Shown here: positions 1-10,268 of the stretch, one piece after another
Layout: every line of letters begins with the position of its first letter
Numbering within the stretch: position 1 is the first letter of the stretch
Origin: Chryseobacterium formosense
GTDB lineage: Bacteria; Bacteroidota; Bacteroidia; Flavobacteriales; Weeksellaceae
NCBI RefSeq assembly: GCF_900116415.1
Contig: NZ_FPAP01000001.1
Coordinates: forward strand, 558,001 to 622,000
Length of the DNA stretch: 64,000 nucleotides
Direction of reading: 5' to 3'
Position numbers and translations under genes: made by a program
Notes under the pieces: model-generated
Databases searched by the model: none
Seen by the model: the letters and a program-made list of their open reading frames with translations, nothing else
Told to the model about the DNA's origin: nothing

Positions 1-470
<470 letters not shown>

Positions 471-490
471 ATTAATTTGAAATAAATTTT

Positions 491-525
491 AGACTCGGGC
501 GGAAGCGAAGCTTCCGCCCGAGTCT
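491..525 (+). terminator. Rho-independent terminator after lysS
   Basis: A perfect 16-bp GC-rich stem (491-506 with 510-525) closes on a GAA triloop and is followed by TTTTAT. It sits directly after the lysS stop codon. Confidence 0.9.
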
Positions 526-590
526 TTTATAAAAATGATTTCCTTACAAACTAATTTTTGGTAAATCACGTTTAGAAGAAAACTATTCCG

Positions 591-1409
591 ATGAAAGGCT
601 TTGTTTTATTTTTTTTCCTGTCAATAACAATACATTCACAAACTCTTACTTCAATTTATTTCGCAAACAACAGTTCCGAACTAAGTTCAGATTCTAAAAT
701 AAAGCTTGACAGTTTAGCAAAACTAAACACAAAACTCACCTTCAGGATTTTTGGTAATGCTAATCCTTTAGGAAATGAGATTTTAAATAAATCCTTATCG
801 GAAAACCGGGCAAAAAATGTTACAAATTATTTGAAAATTAGAATCGGGAAAAATATTCATTTGGCAAGTTCGATTGGATTGGGAATTTCAAAGCAGATCA
901 ATGATAATAGTTCTGAGGATTTACTCGCAAAAAACAGACGGGTTGATATTTTCATTGAACGTTTTTTTGATAAAGGTGAAAAAATTTCCAGAAATGCATA
1001 TCCGAGCTTTTTTGATATGAAAATTGCTTATATGAAAGTGAAAGATACTTTCTCATTACCCAATGTAAATTTTATTGGAGGACGTCATGTGTGGCTTTCC
1101 AAAGGGAATAGACGATTGTTTATGCTTTATGAGATTTTAAAGAAAAATCCAACGCTTGAAGTCGAACTTCAGGGACATATTTGTTGTGATTATGAAAATT
1201 TTGATGGTGAAGATTTAGATTTAAAAACATTTAATCTTTCCTTTACCAGAGCCGATGCAATCCGAAGTTTTTTAATTAAAATGGGAATTGAGCCGCATCG
1301 TATTAAAGCTGAAGGTTTGGGACATCTCAATCCTGTTGTTTATCCCGAAGAAACTGAAGAAGACCGTACCAAAAACAGGCGTGTGGAATTGGTTTTAATT
1401 AAAAAATAA
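591..1409 (+). CDS. Exported protein with two OmpA-like domains
   Basis: The 272-residue protein begins with a cleavable signal peptide (hydrophobic to about residue 17, ending HSQ). Two OmpA-like peptidoglycan-binding modules follow: one around residues 45-125 (SLSENRAKNVTNYL, then NRRVDIFIE) and one around 170-270 (SFTRADAIRSFLIKMGI, then KNRRVELVLI). The NRRVE/D signature near the end of each module is the family hallmark. It should tether the outer membrane to peptidoglycan or act as a periplasmic sensor; there is no visible beta-barrel. It converges with the small minus-strand gene five bases downstream. The family assignment is firm, the cellular role is inferred. Confidence 0.85.
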   Translation: MKGFVLFFFLSITIHSQTLTSIYFANNSSELSSDSKIKLDSLAKLNTKLTFRIFGNANPLGNEILNKSLSENRAKNVTNYLKIRIGKNIHLASSIGLGISKQINDNSSEDLLAKNRRVDIFIERFFDKGEKISRNAYPSFFDMKIAYMKVKDTFSLPNVNFIGGRHVWLSKGNRRLFMLYEILKKNPTLEVELQGHICCDYENFDGEDLDLKTFNLSFTRADAIRSFLIKMGIEPHRIKAEGLGHLNPVVYPEETEEDRTKNRRVELVLIKK

Positions 1410-1414
1410 TTCAG

Positions 1415-1681
1415 TTATTTATATACTTTCACATATCGTTTCTGATATTCTGAACCATAACAGTTAAATGAAAAGAATCCTGCAATTTCTTTTAATCCAA
1501 GCTCTTTTTCATCAAGGTAAAGCTTTATTTCTTCTTCATTAAGTTTGATCCAGACTTCCCAAATTCCGTGTGTTCCGCAGCTTACTTCAAGTAAATAGAT
1601 GTTTTGTTGATCTTTGAAAAGCCTGTAAACATAGGGTTCTAAGGTAATGAGCTGGAAATTTTTTAGACTAAATTCTTCCAC
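1415..1681 (-). CDS. Small protein of unknown function (88 aa)
   Basis: I do not recognise this family. The product is acidic, has no signal peptide or membrane segment, and contains two cysteines (VSCGTHGIW and SFNCYGSEY). The reading frame is intact and codon use resembles the neighbours. It starts 28 bases downstream of the cydB stop codon on the same strand, so it may be transcribed as a third gene of the cydAB unit. Whether it has anything to do with bd oxidase cannot be told from sequence. Confidence 0.6.
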   Translation of the reverse strand: MEEFSLKNFQLITLEPYVYRLFKDQQNIYLLEVSCGTHGIWEVWIKLNEEEIKLYLDEKELGLKEIAGFFSFNCYGSEYQKRYVKVYK

Positions 1682-1709
1682 CGATTATATTTTAAAATTA
1701 TAGATTAAT

Positions 1710-2714
1710 TTATTTTCTCTGCTTACTAAATGAGATCATCAGGTAAAACAAAAACGGCAAGATAAATATTGAGCCTAAAATAAGTGCCCATCCTAATGCG
1801 GAAATTGTTTTTGCAGCTGCAGAATATTCCAGTAATGAAAGATGTTCACCGTTTCCGAATAATATAATATTCGGGTTATGCTGATAAGTTGCTGCAACCA
1901 GAATCATAATGATCTGAAATCCGGCTAAAGCCCTTACGGGGAGTAATTTTTGCTTATGCATTGCTCTTAAAATCAGTAGTAAACTAATTGTAGCAAAAGA
2001 AACAGCCATAATGCCTAAAGGCTTAGAAAAAATCCAATATAAAAGAGGAATGTCAGATAAATAAGCTGATACAAATACTAAAATTCCTGTAATGATCACA
2101 AAAAGCATTGTCTGATGCGATTTTCTGATCATTAAGCCCAATTCGAGTCGATTGGTTGTTTCCCTCAAAGCAAAAACAGAAGCAAGATAAGCACAAAGCG
2201 AAACCGTGAAAAGTCCAACCGCAATACCGAACCAGTTGAGCCAGCTGAAAATATACAGATCTGGAAAACTCTGCGCATCCGGATTAATCGAACGTGAAAC
2301 GGTAGCTGCAGCAATTAAACCAAGAAAAAAGGGAGTCAGTAAACTTGAAAAATAAAATATCTGGGTGTAAACTTTTTGCCAGTCGTCTTTTACCGCATCG
2401 TAATGCCTGAAAGTAAAAGCGGTTCCTCTTGCAATAATTCCGACAAGCATCAAAACCAGAGGAATATGCAGATAAGTTGAAAGGGTAGTATATATTTCAG
2501 GAAAACCGACAAATAAAATGACGATAGCGATAATCAGCCACATATGATTCGCTTCCCAAACAGGCGCAATCGATTCGTACATAATCGTTTTTGTTTTAGA
2601 GCGGTTTTTTTTTCTGGTGAAAAGCTCAACAATTCCGGCTCCGAAATCAGCACCTCCCAATATGACATACGCACAGATAGAAAGCCATAGAAAACCAATA
2701 ACAACGTAGATCAT
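1710..2714 (-). CDS. cydB: Cytochrome bd ubiquinol/menaquinol oxidase subunit II
   Basis: CydB is the second membrane subunit of cytochrome bd, the high-affinity terminal oxidase that passes electrons from quinol to oxygen. The 334-residue protein starts with the family opening (GFLWLSICAYVILGGADFGAGIVELF) and shows the conserved APVWEANHMWLI segment near residue 51, with about eight hydrophobic helices overall. Its ATG overlaps the cydA stop by four bases (ATGA), so the two are translationally coupled. Length is a little below the E. coli subunit (379), as is usual in Bacteroidota. Confidence 0.95.
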   Translation of the reverse strand: MIYVVIGFLWLSICAYVILGGADFGAGIVELFTRKKNRSKTKTIMYESIAPVWEANHMWLIIAIVILFVGFPEIYTTLSTYLHIPLVLMLVGIIARGTAFTFRHYDAVKDDWQKVYTQIFYFSSLLTPFFLGLIAAATVSRSINPDAQSFPDLYIFSWLNWFGIAVGLFTVSLCAYLASVFALRETTNRLELGLMIRKSHQTMLFVIITGILVFVSAYLSDIPLLYWIFSKPLGIMAVSFATISLLLILRAMHKQKLLPVRALAGFQIIMILVAATYQHNPNIILFGNGEHLSLLEYSAAAKTISALGWALILGSIFILPFLFYLMISFSKQRK

Positions 2715-4054
2715 GATTTTTTGTTTTTAGGATTAAACTGCGCATCTGTAGGATCATATAACTTGGGTACCATTTTGATCTGCCTGTTTAAAAGGAAAAT
2801 AATAATCAGTGATAAAGAGACAAAAATTGCGGTAAAAAAATAAAATGAATACTGAATTCCCGGCATCGGAGTTACGGCATCTGCAGTTCGCATAATTCCG
2901 TAAATAATCCAGGGTTGTCTGCCGACTTCGGTGACCGTCCAACCTGCTTCCAAAGCGATATATCCGAAAGGTGTGGCGTATAAAAAGGTTTTTAAAAGCC
3001 AATTTCTGGTCAGCCATTCTTTTTTGAAAAATACAGCATATAAATAAATCATTCCGATAATGATCATTACCACTCCAAAGAAAATCATGATCTGAAAAGC
3101 ATAATGAACGACTGCAATTGGAGGCCATTCGTCTTTAGGAAAATCTTTCAGACCTTTTACTTCAGAATTGAAATCGTTGCTCACTAAAAAACTTAAAACT
3201 TTCGGAATTTTTAAAGCATATTTAATTTCTTCTTTTTCTTCATCAGGAATACCGCCGATCACAAATGATGCTCCTTTTTCAGTTTCGAAGTGAGCTTCCA
3301 TAGCGGCAAGTTTTATAGGTTGTCTTTCAGCTACGGATTTTGCAGCAATATCACCGCTCAAAGGAGCTCCGAATGCGCCGATCAAAGCAAACCCGGCAGC
3401 AATTCTGAACGCTTTGGTATGGAACTCTACATTCTTTTTTCTCATGATTAAATAAGCATGAACTCCTGCTACCGCAAAACCTGTCGCACAAAATGCCGCA
3501 ACCGTCATATGCAAAGCCTGCGGAAACCAAGCCTCATTAAACATGGCTTTTATAGGATCTATATTTAAATATTGTCCGTCTACAAAATCAAATCCGGCAG
3601 GAGAGTTCATCCATGCATTAGCTGCAACGACCAGAATTCCTGAAGCTAAACCGCTTAAACCCACTAAAAATCCGCAAAACCAATGAAACCATTTATTAAA
3701 TCTATCCCATCCGTAAAGAAAAAAACCGATGGCAATTGCCTCAATAAAGAAAGCAGTTCCTTCCAATGAAAATGGCATTCCGAAGATCGGCCCGGCGTGT
3801 TTCATGAATTCTGGCCAGAGAAGCCCTAGTTCAAAAGAAAGCATTGTTCCGGAAACTGCACCCGTTGCGAAAAGTATAGCTACACCTTTACTCCAGGCTT
3901 TGGTGAGACCTTTGTAAACTTCGTTTTTTGTTTTTAAATATTTCCAGTGGGCAAAAGCCATAAGAAAAGGCATTACCATGCCGACACACGAAAAGATGAT
4001 ATGAAAACCGAGCGACATCGCCATCTGAGCGCGCGCAGCCAGAAAATCGTCCAT
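2711..4054 (-). CDS. cydA: Cytochrome bd oxidase subunit I
   Basis: CydA carries the hemes b558, b595 and d and the quinol site of the bd oxidase in the cytoplasmic membrane. Visible hallmarks are His18 in the first helix (heme ligand), GTMLSFELGLLWPEF, the Q-loop start KLAAMEAHFET, and GRQPW at residues 378-382. The Q-loop is of the short type. At 447 residues it is shorter than the E. coli protein (522). It is the first gene of the cydAB unit. No clear TAnnTTTG promoter was found directly upstream. No small CydX-like gene is visible after cydB. Confidence 0.95.
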   Translation of the reverse strand: MDDFLAARAQMAMSLGFHIIFSCVGMVMPFLMAFAHWKYLKTKNEVYKGLTKAWSKGVAILFATGAVSGTMLSFELGLLWPEFMKHAGPIFGMPFSLEGTAFFIEAIAIGFFLYGWDRFNKWFHWFCGFLVGLSGLASGILVVAANAWMNSPAGFDFVDGQYLNIDPIKAMFNEAWFPQALHMTVAAFCATGFAVAGVHAYLIMRKKNVEFHTKAFRIAAGFALIGAFGAPLSGDIAAKSVAERQPIKLAAMEAHFETEKGASFVIGGIPDEEKEEIKYALKIPKVLSFLVSNDFNSEVKGLKDFPKDEWPPIAVVHYAFQIMIFFGVVMIIIGMIYLYAVFFKKEWLTRNWLLKTFLYATPFGYIALEAGWTVTEVGRQPWIIYGIMRTADAVTPMPGIQYSFYFFTAIFVSLSLIIIFLLNRQIKMVPKLYDPTDAQFNPKNKKS

Positions 4055-4286
4055 AATATTCCATTTTTCACCTCTAAGGTACGCATTATATGATGTGCTT
4101 TTATATGATTTAAAACATTCTGATGAATCAGAAAATCTGCCGTAACTTTAATCTTTTTTTACATTAAATATTGACTTTGTTTTAATTATAAATTGAGAGA
4201 TTTTTAGATGTATTTAACTTTTATAAGTCGAAAAAAATCACGATATTTGTAGGTCTTTGCATTTAGCAGGATTTTTAATATTTTAT

Positions 4287-6221
4287 ATGAGTCAAAAACA
4301 ATATACAGCTAGTAGTATTCAGGCATTGGAAGGAATGGAGCACGTACGTATGCGTCCTTCAATGTACATTGGTGATGTGGGAGTAAGAGGTCTCCATCAT
4401 TTGGTTTATGAAGTAGTAGATAACTCTATTGATGAAGCTTTGGCAGGTTACTGCGATACAATTTTCGTCAGCATCAAAGAAGGAAACGGAATCGAGGTTA
4501 GCGATAACGGTAGAGGTATTCCGGTTGACTTCCACGAAAAAGAACAAAAATCTGCTCTTGAAGTTGTAATGACAAAAATCGGAGCCGGAGGTAAATTCGA
4601 TAAAGATTCTTACAAGGTTTCCGGTGGTCTTCACGGAGTTGGGGTGTCGTGTGTGAATGCGCTTTCCAACCAGATGGTGACAACGGTTTACAGAGACGGA
4701 AATGTATATCAGCAAATTTATTCTAAAGGAAAAGCTCAGACTGAAGTCGAGGAAATCGGTCACAGCGAAAACAGAGGTACAAAGCAGTTTTTCCAGCCTG
4801 ACGATACAATTTTTACAGAATTAGTTTATAATTACGATACATTAGCAACACGTCTAAGAGAACTTTCTTATCTTAACAAAGGAATCACCATTACGCTTAC
4901 CGACGAAAGAGAAAAGTTGGAAGATGATACTTTCAGAACAGAAGTTTTTCACTCTGAAGGTGGTTTGAAAGAATTCGTAGCGTTTATCGACGGAAACCGT
5001 GAATCGATTATGGAGCACGTGATTTTCATGGAAGGTGAAAGAGACGATATTCCTGTTGAGGTGGCAATGCGTTATAATACATCATTTAATGAAAATCTTC
5101 ACTCTTACGTAAATAATATCAATACTCACGAAGGAGGTACTCACTTGGCTGGTTTCAGACGTGCTTTGACGAGAACTTTGAAGAAATATGCCGATGAATT
5201 AGGACTTCCTGCAAAAGAAAAAGTTGAAATTACGGGTGATGACTTCCGTGAAGGTTTGACAGCTGTAATTTCTGTGAAAGTAATGGAGCCTCAGTTTGAA
5301 GGGCAGACCAAAACAAAACTAGGTAACTCGGAAGTTTCAGGAGCGGTTGATAAAATCGTGGGCGAGATGCTGACGAATTTCCTTGAAGAAAATCCCAACG
5401 AAGCGAAATTGATCGTACAGAAAGTTGTTTTAGCTGCAAAAGCGAGACAGGCTGCGAAAAAAGCCCGTGAAATGGTTCAGAGAAAATCTCCGATGGGAGG
5501 TTCTGGGCTTCCGGGAAAATTATCTGACTGTTCATCAAAAAGCCCTGAAGAATCTGAACTGTTCTTAGTGGAGGGGGATTCCGCAGGTGGAACGGCTAAA
5601 CAAGGTCGTGACCGTCATTTCCAGGCAATTTTACCGTTAAGAGGTAAGATCTTGAATGTTGAGAAATCAATGTTGCACAAGGTTTATGAGAATGAAGAAA
5701 TCAAAAATATTTATACAGCTCTTGGAGTTTCTGTAGGAACAGAAGAAGACAGCAAAGCTTTAAATATGACAAAACTGAGATACCATAAAATCGTTATCAT
5801 GACCGATGCCGATATCGATGGTTCTCACATTTCAACATTGATTTTGACTTTCTTCTTCAGATATATGAAAGAACTGATTGAGAACGGATATATTTATATC
5901 GCTCAACCTCCTTTATATTTATTGAAAAAAGGGAATAAAAAGCAATATGCTTACAACGAAAAAGAGCGTGAAGAATTTACTTTAGAAATGTCTCCGGACG
6001 GGAAAGGAGTAGAAGTTCAACGTTACAAAGGTCTTGGAGAGATGAATCCTGAACAGCTTTGGGAAACAACGTTGAATCCTGAAGGCAGAATTTTAAAACA
6101 AGTAACGATTGATAATGCTGTTGAAGCAGATGGTGTTTTCTCAATGTTGATGGGAGATGAGGTTCCGCCAAGAAGAGAATTTATCGAAAAGAATGCTAAA
6201 TATGCGAAGATTGATGCTTAA
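4287..6221 (+). CDS. gyrB: DNA gyrase subunit B
   Basis: GyrB is the ATPase subunit of gyrase, which introduces negative supercoils. The 644-residue product has the GHKL ATPase domain (EVVDNSIDEAL, DNGRGIPVD, GGLHGVGVSCVNALS), the transducer domain, and the TOPRIM domain with EGDSAGG at 429-435 and metal-binding Asp507, Asp509 and Asp511 (DADIDG). The ATG at 4287 is preferred over an in-frame TTG at 4257: family members start MSQKQYTASSIQALEG, and an imperfect promoter box (GATATTTG, 4242-4249) lies just before the TTG. It is a single gene closed by its own terminator. Confidence 0.97.
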   Translation: MSQKQYTASSIQALEGMEHVRMRPSMYIGDVGVRGLHHLVYEVVDNSIDEALAGYCDTIFVSIKEGNGIEVSDNGRGIPVDFHEKEQKSALEVVMTKIGAGGKFDKDSYKVSGGLHGVGVSCVNALSNQMVTTVYRDGNVYQQIYSKGKAQTEVEEIGHSENRGTKQFFQPDDTIFTELVYNYDTLATRLRELSYLNKGITITLTDEREKLEDDTFRTEVFHSEGGLKEFVAFIDGNRESIMEHVIFMEGERDDIPVEVAMRYNTSFNENLHSYVNNINTHEGGTHLAGFRRALTRTLKKYADELGLPAKEKVEITGDDFREGLTAVISVKVMEPQFEGQTKTKLGNSEVSGAVDKIVGEMLTNFLEENPNEAKLIVQKVVLAAKARQAAKKAREMVQRKSPMGGSGLPGKLSDCSSKSPEESELFLVEGDSAGGTAKQGRDRHFQAILPLRGKILNVEKSMLHKVYENEEIKNIYTALGVSVGTEEDSKALNMTKLRYHKIVIMTDADIDGSHISTLILTFFFRYMKELIENGYIYIAQPPLYLLKKGNKKQYAYNEKEREEFTLEMSPDGKGVEVQRYKGLGEMNPEQLWETTLNPEGRILKQVTIDNAVEADGVFSMLMGDEVPPRREFIEKNAKYAKIDA

Positions 6222-6244
6222 TTGGTATCTTCAAAATATTATAT

Positions 6245-6273
6245 AAAGACTTCATTCATGTAATGAAGTCTTT
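6245..6273 (+). terminator. Terminator after gyrB
   Basis: Arms AAAGACTTCAT and ATGAAGTCTTT pair over 11 bp around a 7-nt loop, and the right arm runs into a TTTTTTT tract. Confidence 0.85.
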
Positions 6274-6358
6274 TTTTATACCTAATAAATCTCATGATCA
6301 TGAAAATAAATTAACATTTTATTAAGATTTTTTATATTTTTGAAAAAAATTAATAACG

Positions 6359-8254
6359 ATGATGAAATTATGGTGCGTAGGAGCTCTTTCATTAGCCTCT
6401 ATTTATTATGCACAAAATTATCCCGTATCTGAAATCAGCGACGTTTTAAAGAAAAATGCAAGTGCAGTTGTAAGAAATGAAAATACAGTTTTAGAAATTA
6501 ATAAAATTGACGAAATTGTTTATCATAATTCTTCTGCAATCACTGTAATTAATAAAGATGCAGTTGGTTTTGCTATTCCGAGAATTTACTACGAAAAAGG
6601 AAATGCTGCATCCAATATTAAAGTAACAGTTTATGACGAAAAAGGTGTAAAAATAAAAAGTTATTCTAAAAGTGACTTTTCTGATGTAGCGGCCAATTCT
6701 CAAGGTACATTTTATTCGAATAACAGAGTGATGTATCTTTCTTACACTCCGACAACCTATCCTTATACAATAGAATTCAGCTATGATCAGAAAGATCCAA
6801 ACACCGTTTTTATTCCTGATTTTACGCCTTATCAAGACTTTAACATTTCATTGCAGAAAAGCAGTTTTAAAATCATTAATAAATCAGGAATTAACTTACG
6901 CTCAAAAACTTATGAATCACCATATGGTTTTGCTTCTGTAAAAGTTGCAGATGAAGATGGCGGAAAAGTGTATGCTTACGAGAATGTTCCTGCGATTGAT
7001 CATGAAGACATGGCTCCCAATCCGCAAAAAATACTACCCAAAGTAAGCTTCTCTCTGGATCAGTTTAGCTTAGTCGGAAAAAAGGGTAATATTACAACGT
7101 GGAAAGACTTTGGCTTATGGTATTACAATAATCTTTTGACACCGGTTTCGGTTTCTACGCCTCAGATAAAATCTGAAATTGCTGCGCTTAATCTTTCTGG
7201 TTCTACGGAAGAAAAAGTGAAGAAAATTTATCAGTACATGCAAAGCAAGACAAGATACGTTTTTGTAGCCTTAGGAATCGGAGGATGGCAACCGATGTTA
7301 CCCGATGAAGTTCAGAAGAAAGGGTATGGAGACTGTAAAGGTCTTACCAATTATATGAAAACTCTTCTGGATGAAGCAGGAATACCGTCATATTATGCAA
7401 TCATAAATTCCAATTCTTCACCGATAAGCTTCGATGCCGATTTCCCTAAAATGGGAGGAAATCATGCTATTCTTGTAATTCCTACAGAAAAAGGAAATAT
7501 TTGGCTCGAAAATACATCTCAGGAAATGGCATACAATCATTTAGGATACAGTACGACAGACAGAAATGTTCTTGCTGTAAAGCCTACAGGAATTGAGATT
7601 ATGCAGACTCCGGTTTATTCTTCTGAACAGAATAAAGAAAAACAAATATTAAATATTCAGTTAAATGCAGACAAAACGATAAACGGTAAAGGTAAATTTA
7701 CATATACAGGTAATCAGTATGATTTTAATTTATCCTATTCCGGATTGGATCAAACCGAAAAAAATAATGCTGTTAAGAACAGTTTTTCTACTTTAAGTTT
7801 CGAAAAAGTTGAAATGTCCGGTTTCAAAAACAACAGAGACATTGCTGCAGTTGATTTTGATTTAGACTTTAAGGCGATCAACTATTCCAAAATGGTAGGC
7901 TCAAGTTTTATTTTCAGAGCAGTACCTATTTATTCAGATGCGACTTATCATCAGGATGAAAACAGAAAGCTTCCGTTTGAAAGCCGTTTTTCATTCGAAG
8001 ACGAGTATGAAATTGTTTATAAGCTTCCTGCAGGCTATTTTATTGAAGAAATGCCCGAAAACGGCAATATCAATTCAGATTTCGGGACTTACAAAATTTC
8101 ATTTGAGAAAAAAGATGATCAGCTGATTGTCAAAAGATTTTTACAGATGAAAAAAGGACTTCACCCGAAAGAAAAGTACAACGATTACATTGGCTTCAGA
8201 AAAAAAATCATGAATGCCGATAATTCTAAAATTTTAATTTCTAAAAAATCATAA
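6359..8254 (+). CDS. Exported DUF3857 / transglutaminase-like protein (intact catalytic Cys-His)
   Basis: The 631-residue product has a short signal peptide (to about residue 19, YYAQ), a DUF3857 beta domain over roughly residues 45-220, and a transglutaminase-like papain-fold domain around 285-400. In the latter, the nucleophile context GDCKGLTNYMKTLL and the His context NHAILVIP are present; the third position reads WLENTSQ where most relatives have Asp. The substrate is unknown; the family is abundant in Bacteroidota and is thought to act on periplasmic proteins or peptides. A TATTTTTG promoter box lies at 6335-6342. The next gene is a paralogue that begins at the base after this stop codon, so the two form an operon. 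Confidence 0.85.
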   Translation: MMKLWCVGALSLASIYYAQNYPVSEISDVLKKNASAVVRNENTVLEINKIDEIVYHNSSAITVINKDAVGFAIPRIYYEKGNAASNIKVTVYDEKGVKIKSYSKSDFSDVAANSQGTFYSNNRVMYLSYTPTTYPYTIEFSYDQKDPNTVFIPDFTPYQDFNISLQKSSFKIINKSGINLRSKTYESPYGFASVKVADEDGGKVYAYENVPAIDHEDMAPNPQKILPKVSFSLDQFSLVGKKGNITTWKDFGLWYYNNLLTPVSVSTPQIKSEIAALNLSGSTEEKVKKIYQYMQSKTRYVFVALGIGGWQPMLPDEVQKKGYGDCKGLTNYMKTLLDEAGIPSYYAIINSNSSPISFDADFPKMGGNHAILVIPTEKGNIWLENTSQEMAYNHLGYSTTDRNVLAVKPTGIEIMQTPVYSSEQNKEKQILNIQLNADKTINGKGKFTYTGNQYDFNLSYSGLDQTEKNNAVKNSFSTLSFEKVEMSGFKNNRDIAAVDFDLDFKAINYSKMVGSSFIFRAVPIYSDATYHQDENRKLPFESRFSFEDEYEIVYKLPAGYFIEEMPENGNINSDFGTYKISFEKKDDQLIVKRFLQMKKGLHPKEKYNDYIGFRKKIMNADNSKILISKKS

Positions 8255-10192
8255 ATGAAGAAAATATTCTTTGCATTATGTTTTAGTGTATCAACCGTAA
8301 TTGTTTATGCACAAAAACATGAATTTCTGAAAATGCCGAAGTTTGACATTGAAGATCTGAAAAAAGCAAAATCTGAAATCGATGAAAAGGCTCCCGCAGA
8401 AACTTTATACCGTTCAATACATTATCATATTGATAATTCTACAGGTAATTACATTAAAAAAGTAAAATACAGAGTTAAAATTTATGACAAAGATAAAGCT
8501 GAAGATTGGATGAATCTGGAAATCTCACTTTATGACAATAACCAAGGGAGTAGAGAAACTCTCAATTCTATCAAAGCTTATGTTTATAATCTTGAAGATG
8601 GCAAAATAGCAGAAACAAAAGTAGATAAAAGCTCGAAATTTAAATCAAAGGAAAACAAATATTATACGATCAATAAGTTTGCCTTTCCTAATATCAAAAA
8701 CGGTTCTGTCATTGAATTTCAATACGAAATCACTTCACCTTTCTCTTATCAAATTCCTCTAACCTATATTGAAACAGATACTCCTTCGGAATATACTGAA
8801 TATATTTTTGAGTCACCTATCAATATGTCGTATAATATTGATTTCAGAGGTTCTTTAACTCCGAAATACAAGAAGGTTGCAGAAGAAAACACTTATGGAG
8901 CTCAATATAAGACATACAGATTTGCTTATGAAAATGTGAAAAGCTTTAAAAAAGAAAAATTTGTAAAAAATAATGATAATTACAGAACTCAGATAAGGGC
9001 AGAATTGCATTCTACTTTTTTCAATAATAATTTGAAAACTTATACATCAACCTGGGAGGATATCAGAAATAAACTCTGGGAAGATGATGAGTTCGGAAAT
9101 CAGTATAAAAAAGATAGATTGGTAAAAGAAATTATACCAAAAAATATTTCTGATGAAAAAGATCAACATAAGAAAGCGAATCTTTTATTCGATTTTGTTA
9201 AAAACAGTTACACATGGAATGAGCGTAACGGTTTTAGTACAGATAATGGCATCAAAGATTTAATTAAAAATAAAACAGGCAATACAGCAGATCTTAATCT
9301 GTTTTTATTAAATGCATTAAGAAGCGAAGGCATTAAAGCGTATCCTATTTTGATTTCTACTATCGGAAATGGTTTTGTAAACCTTACTTTTCCTAATTTG
9401 GGTAACTTTAATTACGTGATTGCCTGCGCAGAAATTGATAAGAAAATATACCTGTATGATGCAACATCCAAACAGGCAAAAGAAGATCTTCTTCCTGCGA
9501 GAGTATGGAATAACAACGGTTTGCTTTTAAGAGATGATAAAGCCGAACTCATTTCTCTTACCAACATTAAAGAAAGTTATAACAGTCATACCGTTAAAGC
9601 AAAAATAAATCCTGATGGTTCAGTTTCGGGTGTTTACCAGGATCAGGATGAAGGGATGGGAGCTCTTAATGCTAAAGAGCGCTTTGATGAGAATCAGGAT
9701 AAGTATAAAAAAGAGTATAAAGATGTCTTTTCTGTTGATTTTGATAATATCAATTCCAGAGTTTTAGATGGAGGAGAGTTTCGATCTACGATGAGCTTCG
9801 CTTCAAATAATATGATTGATAATTTAGGAAAGAGAAAAATCATCAATCCGCTTTTATTTTTGCACCAGACCAAAAATGATTTTGATCAGGAGGAAGAAAG
9901 AAAATATATGATTGATTTTATTTCGCCGATCAGCAAGACAAAGATTGTCGAAATAGAAATTCCTGAAGGATACGATGTTGCTGATTTACCCAAAAGTAAA
10001 AAAATTGTAACTGAAGATAAAGAAATCAGTTATTCCTACACGGTGGAAAGAATAGACAACAGAATAATAACTGTTTCTGAATATAAAATAGCCAGCGCAG
10101 ATTATCCTAAAGAATATTATCCTGCTTTCAAACAAATCTGGAAAGTAATGTCGGATTCTGAAAGTCAGGTGATGAGCTTAATAAAAAAATAA
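8255..10192 (+). CDS. Exported DUF3857 protein with degenerate transglutaminase domain
   Basis: This is a paralogue of the preceding gene with the same layout: signal peptide (to VYAQ), DUF3857 domain, transglutaminase-like domain and a C-terminal beta region, 645 residues. The catalytic residues are altered. The Cys motif reads TGNTADLNLFLL and the His motif reads NFNYVIACAEI (Tyr in place of His), while YDATS keeps the Asp. I therefore predict it is not a protease or transglutaminase but a binding or scaffold partner. Its ATG directly abuts the stop codon of the upstream gene (TAAATG), which implies coupled translation and roughly equal production. Confidence 0.82.
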   Translation: MKKIFFALCFSVSTVIVYAQKHEFLKMPKFDIEDLKKAKSEIDEKAPAETLYRSIHYHIDNSTGNYIKKVKYRVKIYDKDKAEDWMNLEISLYDNNQGSRETLNSIKAYVYNLEDGKIAETKVDKSSKFKSKENKYYTINKFAFPNIKNGSVIEFQYEITSPFSYQIPLTYIETDTPSEYTEYIFESPINMSYNIDFRGSLTPKYKKVAEENTYGAQYKTYRFAYENVKSFKKEKFVKNNDNYRTQIRAELHSTFFNNNLKTYTSTWEDIRNKLWEDDEFGNQYKKDRLVKEIIPKNISDEKDQHKKANLLFDFVKNSYTWNERNGFSTDNGIKDLIKNKTGNTADLNLFLLNALRSEGIKAYPILISTIGNGFVNLTFPNLGNFNYVIACAEIDKKIYLYDATSKQAKEDLLPARVWNNNGLLLRDDKAELISLTNIKESYNSHTVKAKINPDGSVSGVYQDQDEGMGALNAKERFDENQDKYKKEYKDVFSVDFDNINSRVLDGGEFRSTMSFASNNMIDNLGKRKIINPLLFLHQTKNDFDQEEERKYMIDFISPISKTKIVEIEIPEGYDVADLPKSKKIVTEDKEISYSYTVERIDNRIITVSEYKIASADYPKEYYPAFKQIWKVMSDSESQVMSLIKK

Positions 10193-10213
10193 GTAATTAT
10201 TTTATCAATATTT

Positions 10214-10242
10214 AAAAACCATTCATTTTGTGAATGGTTTTT
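10214..10242 (+). terminator. Terminator after the DUF3857 pair
   Basis: Arms AAAAACCATTCA and TGAATGGTTTTT form a perfect 12-bp stem with a TTTTG loop. Confidence 0.85.
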
Positions 10243-10268
10243 GCATTCTTGTCGGAAAATAAATAATT

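Noticed and set aside
2754..3128. Minus-strand open frame inside cydA in another frame
   Set aside because: It overlaps an intact cydA and has no recognisable domain.
4359..4763. Minus-strand open frame inside gyrB
   Set aside because: Complete overlap with gyrB, no family match, low-complexity product; a codon-usage shadow.
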